Assembly: GCA_026785745.1 (NCBI GenBank)
Contig: JAJAZO010000290.1
Span: forward strand, 1 to 14,121
Reading direction: 5' to 3'
From: Chitinophagaceae bacterium
GTDB taxonomy: Bacteria > Bacteroidota > Bacteroidia > Chitinophagales > Chitinophagaceae
DNA: 14,121 nt
Under the pieces are notes generated by a model. The model had not been told where the DNA came from, did no database searches, and worked only from the letters and a program-made list of their open reading frames with translations. The position numbers and the translations under genes were made by a program. Shown here piece by piece: positions 13,784 to 14,121 of this stretch. Numbering within the stretch: position 1 is the first letter of the stretch; each line of letters starts with the position of its first letter.

Positions 13784-14121
13784 TTACAATTTCCGTATCA
13801 GGAAAAGTCCGTCACGGATGGTTAATACACATTTTTCAATATCTATTCTTTCCTTAATCAAATTATTAAAAGCCTGGATGCCTTTTGCACTTTTACCCTT
13901 CACTTCCTGGTCCAGTACCTGGCCATGAAAGAAAATATTATCTGCTAAAATAAACCCGTTTTTCCTCAAGCGGGGCAAAACGAGGTTAAATTATGCGATA
14001 TAGGCGGGTTTATCCGCATCTATTAAGACGAAATCCCAGGTTTCGTCAAGTGTGGGTACAATATCTAACGCATTTCCGGTATGTAAAATTATTTTATCAG
14101 CAAAAGAAGAACGGGCAAAAT
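13784..14121 (-). pseudogene. O-methyltransferase (family 3), C-terminal part with in-frame stop
   Basis: The gene enters from the right edge reading leftwards; its start is outside the window. One frame gives FARSSFADKIILHTGNALDI, then WDFVLIDADKPAYIA, a TAA at 13993-13991, then FNLVLPRLRKNGFILADNIF and on through KGKSAKGIQAFNNL to TIRDGLFLIRKL and tandem stops. The DADK and LADN segments are hallmarks of the caffeoyl-CoA/catechol-type Methyltransf_3 family, a soluble SAM- and divalent-metal-dependent enzyme. A tyrosine is expected where the TAA lies, so one base change (TAT or TAC to TAA) explains it. The rest of the frame is undamaged. This is either a recent nonsense mutation or a base error. 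If real, the product lacks its last 69 residues. The substrate is unknown. Confidence 0.8.

Noticed and set aside
1..14121. CRISPR array, insertion sequence, phage or defence system
   Set aside because: No regular direct repeats with spacers, no transposase, integrase or nuclease reading frame, and no target-site duplications were found on either strand.

Overview
The window looks like a chromosomal segment from a member of the Bacteroidota, most plausibly the Chitinophagaceae or relatives. The signs are a type IX secretion sorting domain, a TonB-plug/macroglobulin-like surface protein, a YfbK-type VWA protein with a carboxypeptidase-regulatory-like domain, absence of Shine-Dalgarno sequences, AT-rich spacers, and several promoters of the form TTG-N19/20-TAnnTTTG (or the one-base-shorter TAnnTTG). 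The lineage is inferred from these traits and from how the proteins read, not from a database search.

Layout. 1-116: start of a minus-strand NIF3-like gene that leaves the window. 271-1251: YitT-family membrane protein. 1402-2025: exported DinB-fold protein, closed by a hairpin shared with the convergent 2087-4537 gene for a large exported protein with a macroglobulin-like domain and a TonB plug but no barrel. 4691-5107: small lipoprotein. 5106-6043 is a decayed minus-strand zone: an aquaporin Z pseudogene with at least four frameshifts, a nonsense codon and a changed first NPA motif, followed by its terminator and then about 45 C-terminal codons of a catalase with a terminator of its own. 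Divergent from this, 6165-6635 is an intact two-cysteine peroxiredoxin. 6769-7113 encodes a tiny secreted protein that is almost only a T9SS sorting domain.

7132-8304 is an RlmI-like rRNA methyltransferase (minus), divergent from grpE (8510-9082) and dnaJ (9169-10335). These two chaperone genes are separated by a long imperfect inverted repeat. 10339-12120 is the VWA protein (minus). 12174-14121 reads leftwards as an apparent operon: O-methyltransferase (partial, with an in-frame stop), glucosaminidase with two LysM repeats, then hypoxanthine phosphoribosyltransferase, ended by a strong terminator.

Most of the window is housekeeping or ordinary envelope biology. The parts that deserve attention are the decayed aquaporin/catalase locus beside a live peroxiredoxin, the grpE-dnaJ spacer hairpin, the stand-alone T9SS tail protein, the barrel-less plug protein, and the nonsense codon in the O-methyltransferase. 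I see no phage, insertion sequence, CRISPR array, tRNA or rRNA. No gene-free stretch exceeds 300 bases.
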